From: Bacteroidaceae bacterium
GTDB taxonomy: Bacteria; Bacteroidota; Bacteroidia; Bacteroidales; Bacteroidaceae
Assembly: GCA_016292545.1 (NCBI GenBank)
Contig: JAEDIG010000001.1
Span: 1-64,000 of the forward strand
Direction: 5' to 3'
Length of the DNA stretch: 64,000 bases
The stretch's first letter is position 1; every line of letters begins with the position of its first letter. The notes below the pieces were generated by a model that was given only the letters and a program-made list of their open reading frames with translations, made no database searches and was not told where the DNA came from. Position numbers and translations under genes: made by a program. This document shows, one piece after another, positions 28,999-38,282 of the stretch.

Positions 28999-30690
28999 AT
29001 GAAATTCAATATATTCAAAACTATAGTCCCAATGGCGGCTCTCGTTGTGAGTGGTGCCTTTACCTCCTGCATAGGGGATCTGGACTTTGAGAGTGCGGCT
29101 GACACCAACGACCCCGATATCAATCAGCCTTTCGACCCCAATCAGATGTACACCAAGTGCTATGCTTCGCTCATCATGGAAGGAAATGATGGCAATGCAG
29201 ACTTCGACATTGATGACGGCGGCAAGAGTTGCCTGCTGCGCAACATCTACAATCTGGAGTGCCTGGGCACCGATGAGTCTATCTGCTGGTGGACCGATGG
29301 CGGATTGGTGAACGTGTGCTACAACCAGTCAACCCCTGGCGATCAGGTGTTGAAGTTCATGTACTATCGCAGTATGTCCAACATCACCTATTGCAACCAC
29401 TATCTCAACGATGAGTCGTGCAAGAATCTGGGTGAAACCAAGTATGCCGAGGTCCGATGGATTCGTGCCTTCAACTACTATGTGCTGGCCAATGAGTTTG
29501 GCAATGTGCCTTTCCTGACCAAGATTTCGGGCGAGGCCGCCCCTCGTGCCACCCAGGCCGAGATGTACGATTGGCTCATCAGCGAGTTCACCGAGTGTGA
29601 GAAGAACCTGATGGAGGCTGCCCCCAAGAAGGACAGCGACAAGGAAAGATACGGCCGTGTGGACAAAGCTGCCGCCTGGCTTATGCTGAGCCGTCTGTAT
29701 CTCAATGGCAAGGTGTGGAAGGCAACTGTGGAGGATTTCGACTACGAGGCTGCACTCCAGCAATCCAAGGCATATGCCAAGAAGGTGCTGGATGCCGGCT
29801 ACAAGCTGAGCGACGAAACATCTACCGTCACCGACAAACAGGCGGGCGTGATGTGTACCTATACGGGCTACGACAAGCTCTTTATGGCCGACAACGGCAG
29901 CAGCAGTGCTTATGTGGAAGCCGTCCTGCCCCTGTTGCAGGATGCCGAGAAGACGCGTGGATGGGGTGGCACCCTGTTCTTCATGGCTGCCCATGCAGGT
30001 GCCGACCAGGAAACCGTTACGGGTCTGGACCGTGGCAATGTGGATGGCTGGCGCGGTATGCGTGTGCGCAAGCAACTGGTGGAGAAGTTCACCAATGCGC
30101 CTGAGGCATGGGAAGGCAAGACCTCCAAGGAAATCCGTGAGGTGGCAGGCGATGACCGTGCACTGTTCTGGGCCAAGGGCCACACTGTGCGCATTGCCCA
30201 TAACGACAGGGACGAGTCGTTCGACCAGGGCCTGATCATCACGAAGTTCAGCAACCGCCGCAGCGATGGTGAAATGTACAGCACAACGGGTGTGGATGGC
30301 GATTTCTTCCTGCTTCGTGCAGCAGAGGCATATCTCAACTATGCCGAGGCTGAGGCACGTCTGGCCGGTGGTACACTGGCAGCCGGCAGCGAAGGAGCCA
30401 AGTGTCTGGACGCACTCCGTGCCCGTGCCCATTGCACCAAGAAAATTGGCACCTACACCCTCAACGACATTCTCGACGAGCGTGCCCGTGAGTTCTACTG
30501 CGAGGGCTATCGCCGCACCGACCTTATCCGCTTCGGACAGTTCGGCGGCAACGATGCCACCTATTCCTGGGACTGGAAGGGCGGTGTGGAGGCCGGGCAG
30601 GCATTCCCTGCTACACGCAACCTCTATCCAATCCCTGAGAGCGAGCTGCTGGCCAATCCTAACCTGAAGCAGAACGAGGGATACAATTAA
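28999..30690 (+). CDS. susD: SusD-like starch-binding surface lipoprotein
   Basis: This 563-residue lipoprotein caps the SusC transporter and binds the helical form of amylose. A lipoprotein signal ends at FTSC (Cys24). The body has the SusD/RagB pattern of TPR-like helices with LRNIYNLECLGTDES, the RYGRVDKAAAWLMLSRLYLN segment, RAAEAYLNYAEAEARL and the C-terminal ERAREFYCEGYRRTDLIRFG. Its length fits the family. It follows susC by 41 bases. Confidence 0.94.
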   Translation: MKFNIFKTIVPMAALVVSGAFTSCIGDLDFESAADTNDPDINQPFDPNQMYTKCYASLIMEGNDGNADFDIDDGGKSCLLRNIYNLECLGTDESICWWTDGGLVNVCYNQSTPGDQVLKFMYYRSMSNITYCNHYLNDESCKNLGETKYAEVRWIRAFNYYVLANEFGNVPFLTKISGEAAPRATQAEMYDWLISEFTECEKNLMEAAPKKDSDKERYGRVDKAAAWLMLSRLYLNGKVWKATVEDFDYEAALQQSKAYAKKVLDAGYKLSDETSTVTDKQAGVMCTYTGYDKLFMADNGSSSAYVEAVLPLLQDAEKTRGWGGTLFFMAAHAGADQETVTGLDRGNVDGWRGMRVRKQLVEKFTNAPEAWEGKTSKEIREVAGDDRALFWAKGHTVRIAHNDRDESFDQGLIITKFSNRRSDGEMYSTTGVDGDFFLLRAAEAYLNYAEAEARLAGGTLAAGSEGAKCLDALRARAHCTKKIGTYTLNDILDERAREFYCEGYRRTDLIRFGQFGGNDATYSWDWKGGVEAGQAFPATRNLYPIPESELLANPNLKQNEGYN

Positions 30691-30725
30691 TTAATATATA
30701 TTGTGAACACATTGAGTCTAGAAAT

Positions 30726-31952
30726 ATGAAATTCAAGAATCTTTTATCATATATGGCCCTGGGGGCAGTGGTGGCAATGAGCAGTTGTACTGACGACAAC
30801 GACTCCAACCCGACCCTCATCAAGCCTGCGGCTGGTTCGTTTGTGGTGTTCCAGCCCGAATTTGGAGAAAATGTGGTAGACCTCAGCCCGTCTGTGATGA
30901 CGGCCGATGATGGCATCACCCTGACATGGAACCAGCCCCGGTATACCGACAACGGAGCGCCCATCGGCAATCTGGCTGGTTCGGGCATCGTGTACAAGGT
31001 GTTGCTCTCGCCCTCCGGCAAGTTTACCAAGGCATACGACCCCACCAAGCTCAACGAGAAGGCCGGCAAGTATGAAGGCGATGCCGATTTCGACTATGTG
31101 ACTATGGACAACAAGTTCACGTCTACCGTCACCACCATCCTGGCCAAGGACCTCAACATGACGCTCAACCGCTGGAACCAGTTCAGCTCCCAGGCGACAA
31201 CCGTATGGCAGGAAGGCGTGGACTGCGAAGCCCTCAAGGTGTATGTGAAGGTGGTGGCACGCATAGATGCCGGCATCGGAGGCACGGTGGATGGCAGCGA
31301 AGTGGAGTCGAATGTGGTGACCATCAATGTGAAGCCCTACTACATGCTGCCTTACGACAAACCCACTCCCGAACCCATCTTCATGCCCGGCAACGGCAAC
31401 GGATGGAACCATGGTGTGTGTCCTGTGCTGGCTTGGGACGACGACAGGGATGCCCTCTGCGGCTATGCCTATATGGACGGTGAATTCAAGTTCACACCTC
31501 AGCCCAACTGGGATGCTGAGTACAATGGCAACAACTTTGAGCAGGGGCTCTGTTCGGACAACATCACGCTGAACGGTGGTGGCAACATCCAGTTCAACGG
31601 CGAACCGGGCATGTACTTCCTTGAGGTGAATCTGGACAAGAAGTCGCTCATTGCCACTCCTTACGCATGGCATCTGGTGGGTGCTTTCAACGAGTGGAAC
31701 CAGGCCGACGACAGCCAGATTATGACCTACGACACCAGCGAGCACTGCCTGAAGTTCGAGAATGCCGGTGTGACAGCAGACGGCTGGAAGTTTGCAGCCA
31801 ATGGCGGCTGGGATGTCAACCTGGGTGGTGATGTGGACAACCTGACGCAGGACGGAGCCAATCTCACTGTGGAAGGCACCACCATCCGTCTCTATCTGGA
31901 GCGTACCCAGGCAAACATGAACGATTTCAAGTACAGGTGTACCGTTGAATAA
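30726..31952 (+). CDS. SusE-like starch-binding surface lipoprotein
   Basis: A 408-residue lipoprotein (lipobox MSSC, Cys20) in the position of susE. An N-terminal SusE-type domain (about 25-205) is followed by two starch-binding-module-like repeats. The first has GNGNGWN...YMDGEFKFTPQPNW (about 220-310) and the second has GAFNEWN...WKFAANGGWDVN (about 315-408). The tryptophans in these repeats are likely sugar-stacking residues. It should help hold starch at the surface. I leave the symbol empty because SusE and SusF are hard to tell apart without alignment. Confidence 0.85.
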   Translation: MKFKNLLSYMALGAVVAMSSCTDDNDSNPTLIKPAAGSFVVFQPEFGENVVDLSPSVMTADDGITLTWNQPRYTDNGAPIGNLAGSGIVYKVLLSPSGKFTKAYDPTKLNEKAGKYEGDADFDYVTMDNKFTSTVTTILAKDLNMTLNRWNQFSSQATTVWQEGVDCEALKVYVKVVARIDAGIGGTVDGSEVESNVVTINVKPYYMLPYDKPTPEPIFMPGNGNGWNHGVCPVLAWDDDRDALCGYAYMDGEFKFTPQPNWDAEYNGNNFEQGLCSDNITLNGGGNIQFNGEPGMYFLEVNLDKKSLIATPYAWHLVGAFNEWNQADDSQIMTYDTSEHCLKFENAGVTADGWKFAANGGWDVNLGGDVDNLTQDGANLTVEGTTIRLYLERTQANMNDFKYRCTVE

Positions 31953-31977
31953 TAACCCCTAAAACAAAGAAGACATT

Positions 31978-33066
31978 ATGAATAAGAAAATATTGTTTGT
32001 AGCTATGCTCGTTGCAGGACTCACCTCCTGCACCGAGGACTACACCGATTGGAAGCAGCCTGCGCAGAACACGCAGCAGGAGCAGAAGACCCAGGTGCTG
32101 AAGGTGACTCCCGTTGCCGAGGTGGTTGACCTGGAAACCGTTGAAACCGAAAGTGTCAAGGTGGTGGAGTTTGGTGAACTGGAAGGAGCCACCTTCGTAG
32201 AGGCCACCTTCAATGCCGTGCAGGGCGGCAAGACATTCGTTCTGCCCGTGGCCGAGGATGGAACCGTGAAGGTTGCCGACCTGAAGAAAGCCATCTCTTC
32301 CCTTTACAACCGCACCCGCGAGGTGCGCGATGTGACCGGAAAGGTGAAGGCTACGCTCAAGACGCTTCCCACCGAGGTGCAGCCCCAGGGGCTCACCGTC
32401 TATGTGGAGACCGAGGCCGCTGTCACCTTCCGGGCCGTGTTGCCCGATGTGCCCACCTATTGCTTCCTCACGGGCAATCCCAACGGCTGGGCCACAGAGC
32501 CCAGTGTCCCCTTCATCCCAACGCTGGAGAACCAGAACGTGCAGACCCTGACCACCTATTTCAACAGTAGCTGGGACGGCAAGCTCTGGTATCGCGAGGA
32601 CGTGGGCAACTGGGATGTGGCCATGGGTGCCGAGAAGGAAGAGCCCCTCACCGAGGGCAAGATCGTGTCGGAGAATGTGGGTTGTTTCTTTGCGCCCAGC
32701 GAAGGCTTCTACACCATGACCATCGACATCAAGAACATGACCTATCGCTTCACCGAGTGTGAGGAGCAGTTCCCCGCAGAATACAGTAAGATTGGCCTCA
32801 TTGGCGGCTTTAATGGTTGGGGCGGTGATTATGAACTGATTCAGGCCAACAAATCCCATGTATGGCACGCCTACGACTTCACGCTGGAAAGCGATTCCGA
32901 ACTGAAGTTCCGTGCCAACGGCGGATGGGACATCAACTGGGGCAACGGCTCTGATTTCCCCTATGGAAAGGGTGTCCAGAATGGTGATAACCTCAAGGTG
33001 TCTGCCGGCACCTACGACGTGTACTTCAACGACCTCACTGGTCAGTATCTGTTCATTGAGAAATAA
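31978..33066 (+). CDS. SusE/SusF-like starch-binding surface lipoprotein
   Basis: A 362-residue lipoprotein (lipobox LTSC, Cys19) following the SusE-like gene by 25 bases. An N-terminal domain of about 150 residues is followed by two binding-module repeats. They are marked by LTGNPNGWATE...WDGKLWYREDVGNWD (about 160-255) and IGGFNGWGGDYEL...LKFRANGGWDINWG (about 270-360). It is shorter than classical SusF, which carries three such modules, so one module may be missing. A hairpin follows the stop codon before the amylase gene. Confidence 0.83.
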   Translation: MNKKILFVAMLVAGLTSCTEDYTDWKQPAQNTQQEQKTQVLKVTPVAEVVDLETVETESVKVVEFGELEGATFVEATFNAVQGGKTFVLPVAEDGTVKVADLKKAISSLYNRTREVRDVTGKVKATLKTLPTEVQPQGLTVYVETEAAVTFRAVLPDVPTYCFLTGNPNGWATEPSVPFIPTLENQNVQTLTTYFNSSWDGKLWYREDVGNWDVAMGAEKEEPLTEGKIVSENVGCFFAPSEGFYTMTIDIKNMTYRFTECEEQFPAEYSKIGLIGGFNGWGGDYELIQANKSHVWHAYDFTLESDSELKFRANGGWDINWGNGSDFPYGKGVQNGDNLKVSAGTYDVYFNDLTGQYLFIEK

Positions 33067-33082
33067 GTTTTCATGGATACAG

Positions 33083-33129
33083 TCCTGCCTCGCCTTCCTT
33101 CTTTTTCCAAGGGAGGAGGGGAGGCAGGA
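33083..33129 (+). terminator. Strong hairpin between the binding lipoproteins and the amylase gene
   Basis: TCCTGCCTCGCCTTCC pairs with a G-rich 3' arm ending GGGAGGCAGGA, giving a stem of about 15 bp around a T-rich loop. No T tract follows, so it is more likely an attenuator, an RNA-processing site or a stabiliser of the upstream message than a full terminator. Confidence 0.5.
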
Positions 33130-33151
33130 TGCCTATAAAACCACAACCACT

Positions 33152-34990
33152 ATGCGCAAGCGAATACTATTTTTCCTTTTAGCGATTGTTCCTGTTGTGA
33201 CATTCTCCCAAGAGACATCCCGCACCTCGGCTATCGGATGGCCCGAGCAATATACGGGTGTCATGTTGCAGGGTTTCTCCTGGGACAACTACAGCCAGAG
33301 CCGTTGGTCCAGGCTCGAACGTCAGGCTGGTGAACTGGCCGGATGGTTCGACCTTGTATGGATTCCCAATTCGGGCTACTGCGCACAGCACAACAACATG
33401 GGCTATCTGCCTTTGTACTATTGGAACCAGAACTCCAGTTTCGGCACAGAAGCCGAACTGCGTTCCCTCATTCGCACTTTCCGGCAAAACGGTATTGCCA
33501 CCATTGCCGATGTGGTTATCAACCACCATAACACCAATGGATGGTTCGGATTCCCCCAGGAGACCTATCAGGGGGAGACCTATCAGTTTCTGAGCACCGA
33601 CATCTGCAACAACGATGATGGGGGAGATGCCCTCACGGAGGCTGCGGCACAGGGCGTGACCCTCTCTTCCAACAAGGATTCGGGAGAGGACTGGCCGGGT
33701 TGTCGCGACCTCGACCATCAGTCGGCCAATGTGCAGCGCATTGTGAAGGCATACGAAGACTATCTGCTCCACGACCTGGGCTATGCCGGTTTCCGCTACG
33801 ATATGGTGAAGGGCTACGGTGCTCAGTACACAGCCCTCTACAACACTGCCTCGCAGCCCCGGTTCTCCGTGGGCGAGTGTTGGGATGGAAGCCAGACCAT
33901 CAAGGCATGGATCAACGGCACGAAGGTGGACGGTGTGCCCACCAGTGCTGCCTTCGACTTCCAGTTCCGCTATCGCGTTCGCGATGCCTTCAACGGAAAT
34001 GACTGCCGTGCGCTTCTCAACACCTATACCGATGCCAACGGCACCGCCCTCAGCTACGATGCCGGCTACCGCCGCTGGGCCGTCACCTTTGTAGAGAACC
34101 ACGACACCCAATACCGCAGCGAGAGCGAACCGCTCGACCCGCTGAAGTGCGACACTGCTGCGGCCAATGCCTATATGCTGGCCATGCCCGGCACACCTTG
34201 TGTCTTCCTGCCCCATTGGCTGGACTACAAGGCGGATATACGCCGGCAGATTGCCCTGCGCAAGCTGGTGGGCATCCACTCGCAAAGCGCATTCCAGCAT
34301 ATCCAGCAGAGCGCGGGGGCTGTGGCCAATGTGGTGGACGGACTGAACGGCTCGCTCATTGTGGCCGTGGGAACGGGCGTGTCGCGCTACACACCCCGTG
34401 ATTATGCCTCCACCCATACGCTTGCCCTTGAGGGCCGTCACTACAAGTATTTCATCCCAAACGGCCTCATGGAACAGTGGCAGCAGACCGAGGCGGCCAT
34501 CCGGCAGCAGGAGCAGGCCGAACGTGAGGAGGAAGACAACTTCCAGCCCTATGTGGCCACCATCTACTGCAAGGCGGATTTTGCGCCCGTCTATTTCTAT
34601 GCGTGGGATTCCCAGCCGCTTCTTGGCAGCTGGCCCGGCCGGCTGATGACGGGGCAGACGCGTGTGGTGGACGGCGAGAACTGGTATTATATGGAATTCG
34701 ACATTCCCACCAGAGACTATGAGTTCAACATCATCTTCAACCAGGGCAGCGGCAAGGCGCAGACCGATGACATATGCGGGCTCAGCCATACCCGCTTCTT
34801 TACGGCCACGCTGAGTGGCGGTAAGGTCGTGTATGAGGATGTCACCGATGCACATGCCAGCGGCATTGCCAGTCCGGCTCTGCCCTCTGCTGCAGCCACG
34901 ACCGGGATGTTCGACCTCATGGGCCGCCGCCTGAAGGCCGTTCCTTCGCGCGGTGTCTATATCTGCAATGGCAAGAAAATCGTAAAATAA
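33152..34990 (+). CDS. Secreted GH13 alpha-amylase with starch-binding module and C-terminal sorting-like tail (SusG role)
   Basis: A 612-residue enzyme that cuts starch outside the cell. The start at 33152 gives a standard signal peptide (about 1-20) without a lipobox cysteine. The GH13 barrel contains DVVINHH, nucleophile Asp217 in GFRYD, acid Glu242 in VGECW and Asp318 in ENHD. After about residue 455 a module with ATIYCKADFAPVYFYAWD and LLGSWPG resembles a starch-binding family-26-type domain. The C-terminus, GMFDLMGRRLKAVPSRGVYI then NGKKIVK, looks like a type IX secretion sorting domain. It holds the position of susG but differs in not being a lipoprotein. Confidence 0.88.
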   Translation: MRKRILFFLLAIVPVVTFSQETSRTSAIGWPEQYTGVMLQGFSWDNYSQSRWSRLERQAGELAGWFDLVWIPNSGYCAQHNNMGYLPLYYWNQNSSFGTEAELRSLIRTFRQNGIATIADVVINHHNTNGWFGFPQETYQGETYQFLSTDICNNDDGGDALTEAAAQGVTLSSNKDSGEDWPGCRDLDHQSANVQRIVKAYEDYLLHDLGYAGFRYDMVKGYGAQYTALYNTASQPRFSVGECWDGSQTIKAWINGTKVDGVPTSAAFDFQFRYRVRDAFNGNDCRALLNTYTDANGTALSYDAGYRRWAVTFVENHDTQYRSESEPLDPLKCDTAAANAYMLAMPGTPCVFLPHWLDYKADIRRQIALRKLVGIHSQSAFQHIQQSAGAVANVVDGLNGSLIVAVGTGVSRYTPRDYASTHTLALEGRHYKYFIPNGLMEQWQQTEAAIRQQEQAEREEEDNFQPYVATIYCKADFAPVYFYAWDSQPLLGSWPGRLMTGQTRVVDGENWYYMEFDIPTRDYEFNIIFNQGSGKAQTDDICGLSHTRFFTATLSGGKVVYEDVTDAHASGIASPALPSAAATTGMFDLMGRRLKAVPSRGVYICNGKKIVK

Positions 34991-35001
34991 AGCAATACAT
35001 C

Positions 35002-36333
35002 ATGAAATCCTTACCAAATCTTTCCTTCTGGAAACTGTTCAACATCTCTGCCGGCTTCTTTGGCGTACAGATTGCCTACGCGCTGCAGAGTGCAAACATC
35101 TCACGCATCTTTGCCACGTTGGGAGCCGACCCCCATCAGCTGTCGTTCTTCTGGGTGCTGCCTCCCTTGATGGGCATGATCGTGCAGCCCATTATCGGTG
35201 TGCTCAGCGACAAGACCTGGTGCCGCTTCGGGCGGCGCATCCCCTACCTGTTTGTGGGTGCTGTCATTGCCGTGGCGGTCATGCTTATGTTGCCCAATGC
35301 AGGCAGCTTCGGCCTCACCACACAGGTGGTCATGTGGGGCCTGACGGGCACCATGCTCTTCGGCCTTATGTCGCTCATGCTGCTCGACACGTCTATCAAC
35401 ATCGCCATGCAGCCGTTCAAGATGATGGTGGGCGACATGGTCAACGAGCAGCAGAAGAGTGTGGCCTACAGCATCCAGTCGTTTCTCTGCAATGCCGGTT
35501 CGCTGGTGGGCTATCTGTTCCCATACGTCTTCACCTATCTGGGCATTTCCAACATTGCCCCCGAGGGCGTCATTCCCAATTCGGTGATTTATTCCTTCTA
35601 TGTGGGGGCTGCCATCCTCATCCTGTGTGTCATCTACACCACGCTGAATGTCAGGGAGTATTCGCCCGAACAGATGAAAGCCTATAGCGTGGAGTGCCCG
35701 TCTGCCGCTTCCGCAGCCTCCGCTGTCCGGGGCCAAAAGGTGTCCATCTCCTCTATCTTCCTCTCCATCGGCTCGGTGCAGTTCTTCTGCTGGGCCGCTT
35801 TCATGTACATGTGGACCTACACCAACGGTGCCATTGCCGCCCAGTGCTGGGGCACCACCGATGTGTATTCGGCAGGCTATCAGGAAGCGGGCAACTGGGT
35901 GGGAGTGGCCTTTGCCGTGCAGGCCATTGGTTCGGTGATATGGGCCGCCCTCATCCCCATGCTCACCCGCCTCACTTCCACCCGCATTGCCTACATGCTT
36001 TCGCTGCTGATTGGGGCAGTGGGATTCGTCAGCACGCTCTGGGTCACCAACCAGTATGTGCTGCTGGGCAGTTTCCTGCTTGTGGGCTGTGCCTGGGCGG
36101 GCATGCTGGCTTTCCCCTTCATCCTTTTCACCAATGCCCTGCAGGGCAATCCCAAGATGGGCACCTATCTGGGCCTTTTCAACTGCACCATCTGCCTGCC
36201 CCAGATTGTGGCAGCCGTCTTCGGCGGTGCACTTCTCGGCCTGGTGGGCGGCGAGCAGGTGATGATGCTTGTCATTGCCGGTGTCTTCTTGGTTGTTGGT
36301 TCATTATGCGTTTTCACCATTAAAGAAAAATAA
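35002..36333 (+). CDS. MFS sugar transporter (SLC45-like, probable maltose/maltooligosaccharide importer)
   Basis: A 443-residue protein with about twelve membrane helices. It begins SFWKLFNISAGFFGVQIAYA, followed by the MFS loop motif GVLSDKTWCRFGRRIPYL after helix 2. This pattern is typical of the SLC45-like disaccharide transporters found in Bacteroidota starch loci. It probably takes maltose or short oligosaccharides across the inner membrane, delivering them to the 4-alpha-glucanotransferase encoded 8 bases downstream. The substrate is inferred from context. Confidence 0.85.
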   Translation: MKSLPNLSFWKLFNISAGFFGVQIAYALQSANISRIFATLGADPHQLSFFWVLPPLMGMIVQPIIGVLSDKTWCRFGRRIPYLFVGAVIAVAVMLMLPNAGSFGLTTQVVMWGLTGTMLFGLMSLMLLDTSINIAMQPFKMMVGDMVNEQQKSVAYSIQSFLCNAGSLVGYLFPYVFTYLGISNIAPEGVIPNSVIYSFYVGAAILILCVIYTTLNVREYSPEQMKAYSVECPSAASAASAVRGQKVSISSIFLSIGSVQFFCWAAFMYMWTYTNGAIAAQCWGTTDVYSAGYQEAGNWVGVAFAVQAIGSVIWAALIPMLTRLTSTRIAYMLSLLIGAVGFVSTLWVTNQYVLLGSFLLVGCAWAGMLAFPFILFTNALQGNPKMGTYLGLFNCTICLPQIVAAVFGGALLGLVGGEQVMMLVIAGVFLVVGSLCVFTIKEK

Positions 36334-36341
36334 ATACTGTT

Positions 36342-38282
36342 ATGCGTAACATACACGAAGGATTCCGCAACGCGGGAACAGCCGTTCCAGTCTTTTCACT
36401 CCGCAGTGAAGGTAGCTTTGGCGTGGGTGATTTCGGCGATTTGCAGCGAATGACCGACTGGGTGGCCAAGACCGGCCAGCACATCCTGCAGATTCTGCCC
36501 ATCAACGACACTACCAGCACCCACACCTGGGTGGACTCTTACCCCTATTCGGCCATCAGTATCTATGCCCTTCATCCCATGTATTGCGACTTGCGCCAGC
36601 TGCCTGCGCTCAAGGACAAGGCCAAGGCTGCCCAGATGGAGGCCCGGCGCCAGCAGCTCAACAGCCTGCCGCAGGTGGACTACGAAGCGGTGAACAACTG
36701 CAAGAACGAATATCTCCATCTGATATTCAAGCAGGTGTCGGCCAGCGTGCGCCGCACCAAGGCCTACCGCCTGTTCCTGGAAGAAACGGCCCATTGGCTG
36801 AATGGCTATGTGGACTTCTGCTGCCAGCGCGACCAGTCGGACCAGCCCGACTATTACCGTTGGGTGCAGTTTGTGCTGGACCAGCAGATGAAGGCCACCC
36901 ATGAACATGCCCGTGAGGTGGGCGTGATGCTGAAGGGCGACATACCGATTGGTGTGAACCGCCATGGCGCCGATGTCCTGCTCGACCCCCGCTATTTCAA
37001 CATGAACGGACAGGCGGGTGCGCCGCCCGACAATTTCTCGGCCAACGGCCAGAACTGGGGCTTCCCCACCTACAACTGGGACGAGATGCTCAAGGACGAC
37101 TGCCAGTGGTGGGTGCGCCGCTTCCAGAACATGGCCAAGTATTTCGATGCCTACCGCATCGACCACGTGCTGGGCTTCTTCCGCATCTGGGAGATTCCCA
37201 CCCATGCCGTCCATGGCCTGCTGGGCCAGTTCCAGCCGGCCCTGCCGCTTTCCAAGCAGGAGATAGAGGGCTATGGGCTTTTCCTCGACGAGGAGTTCAT
37301 GACGCAGCCTTTCATTGCCGACTGGGTTGTCGACCGCCTTTTCCCCGGCCGCAGCGGGTGGGTGAAGGCTGTATGCCTCGACCATCAGCACGACGACATC
37401 TGGCAACTGAAGCCTGCATTCAGCACGCAGCGCAAGGTGGAAGCCTGGTTCAATGCCCATGAGGGCGAAACTGTGGACGCAGACGGAGCAGACCGTTTCC
37501 GGATTGACGAGTCGCTCCGCGATGGCCTTTATACCCTTGTCGGCAATGTGCTTTTTGTGCGCGACCACAAGCGTCCCGAACGCTTCCATCCCCGCATCGC
37601 TGTGCAGAACGACCCTGTCTATGAAACACTCTGGCAGCACGACAAGGACAACTTCAACCGTCTCTACAACGACTTCTACTATCATCGCCACAACCAGTTC
37701 TGGTATGAGGAAGCCATGAAGAAGCTGCCGCGCCTCTGCGATGCCACCGAGATGATCTGTTGTGCCGAGGACCTGGGCATGGTGCCCGACTGTGTGCCCT
37801 GGGTGATGAACCAGCTCCAGATTCTCACGCTCGAACTCCAGTCCATGCCCAAGGACCCTGCCTGCAGGTTCGGCCATCTGGAACGCAATCCCTGGCGTTC
37901 TGTGTGCACCATCTCCAGCCATGATTCTGCCACCATGCGCATGTGGTGGGACGAGGACGAAAAGCTCACCCAGGAGTTCTACAACACCATGCTGGGACAT
38001 GGCGGACCCGCTCCCCATCCCATGCCCGGATGGCTGGCTGCCGACATGGTGCAGCGCCATCTCTGCTGCCCCTCTGCCTTCTGCATCATCACCCTGCAGG
38101 ACTGGCTCGCCTGCTCCGAGACGCTCCGCCTTCCCGATGCCAGTGCCGAGCGCATCAACATCCCGGCCAATCCCCGCCATTACTGGCGCTACCGCATGCA
38201 CCTCACCATCGAGGAACTGATGGCTGCGGATGAACTCAATGACATGATACTCAATATGGTGAAAAATGGACAGCGTGCGTAG
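36342..38282 (+). CDS. malQ: 4-alpha-glucanotransferase (amylomaltase, GH77)
   Basis: A 646-residue cytoplasmic GH77 enzyme that disproportionates maltooligosaccharides, releasing glucose and longer chains. Catalytic residues are visible as Asp274 in YRIDHVLGFFR, Glu476 in CAEDLGMVP and Asp528 in SSHDSATM. Also present are GTAVPVFSLRSEGSFGVGDF at the N-terminus and LKGDIPIGVNRHGAD. Many Bacteroidota MalQ proteins are near 900 residues with N-terminal starch-binding modules. This one lacks them and starts directly at the GH77 domain. It overlaps the GH53 gene by 17 bases. Confidence 0.92.
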   Translation: MRNIHEGFRNAGTAVPVFSLRSEGSFGVGDFGDLQRMTDWVAKTGQHILQILPINDTTSTHTWVDSYPYSAISIYALHPMYCDLRQLPALKDKAKAAQMEARRQQLNSLPQVDYEAVNNCKNEYLHLIFKQVSASVRRTKAYRLFLEETAHWLNGYVDFCCQRDQSDQPDYYRWVQFVLDQQMKATHEHAREVGVMLKGDIPIGVNRHGADVLLDPRYFNMNGQAGAPPDNFSANGQNWGFPTYNWDEMLKDDCQWWVRRFQNMAKYFDAYRIDHVLGFFRIWEIPTHAVHGLLGQFQPALPLSKQEIEGYGLFLDEEFMTQPFIADWVVDRLFPGRSGWVKAVCLDHQHDDIWQLKPAFSTQRKVEAWFNAHEGETVDADGADRFRIDESLRDGLYTLVGNVLFVRDHKRPERFHPRIAVQNDPVYETLWQHDKDNFNRLYNDFYYHRHNQFWYEEAMKKLPRLCDATEMICCAEDLGMVPDCVPWVMNQLQILTLELQSMPKDPACRFGHLERNPWRSVCTISSHDSATMRMWWDEDEKLTQEFYNTMLGHGGPAPHPMPGWLAADMVQRHLCCPSAFCIITLQDWLACSETLRLPDASAERINIPANPRHYWRYRMHLTIEELMAADELNDMILNMVKNGQRA

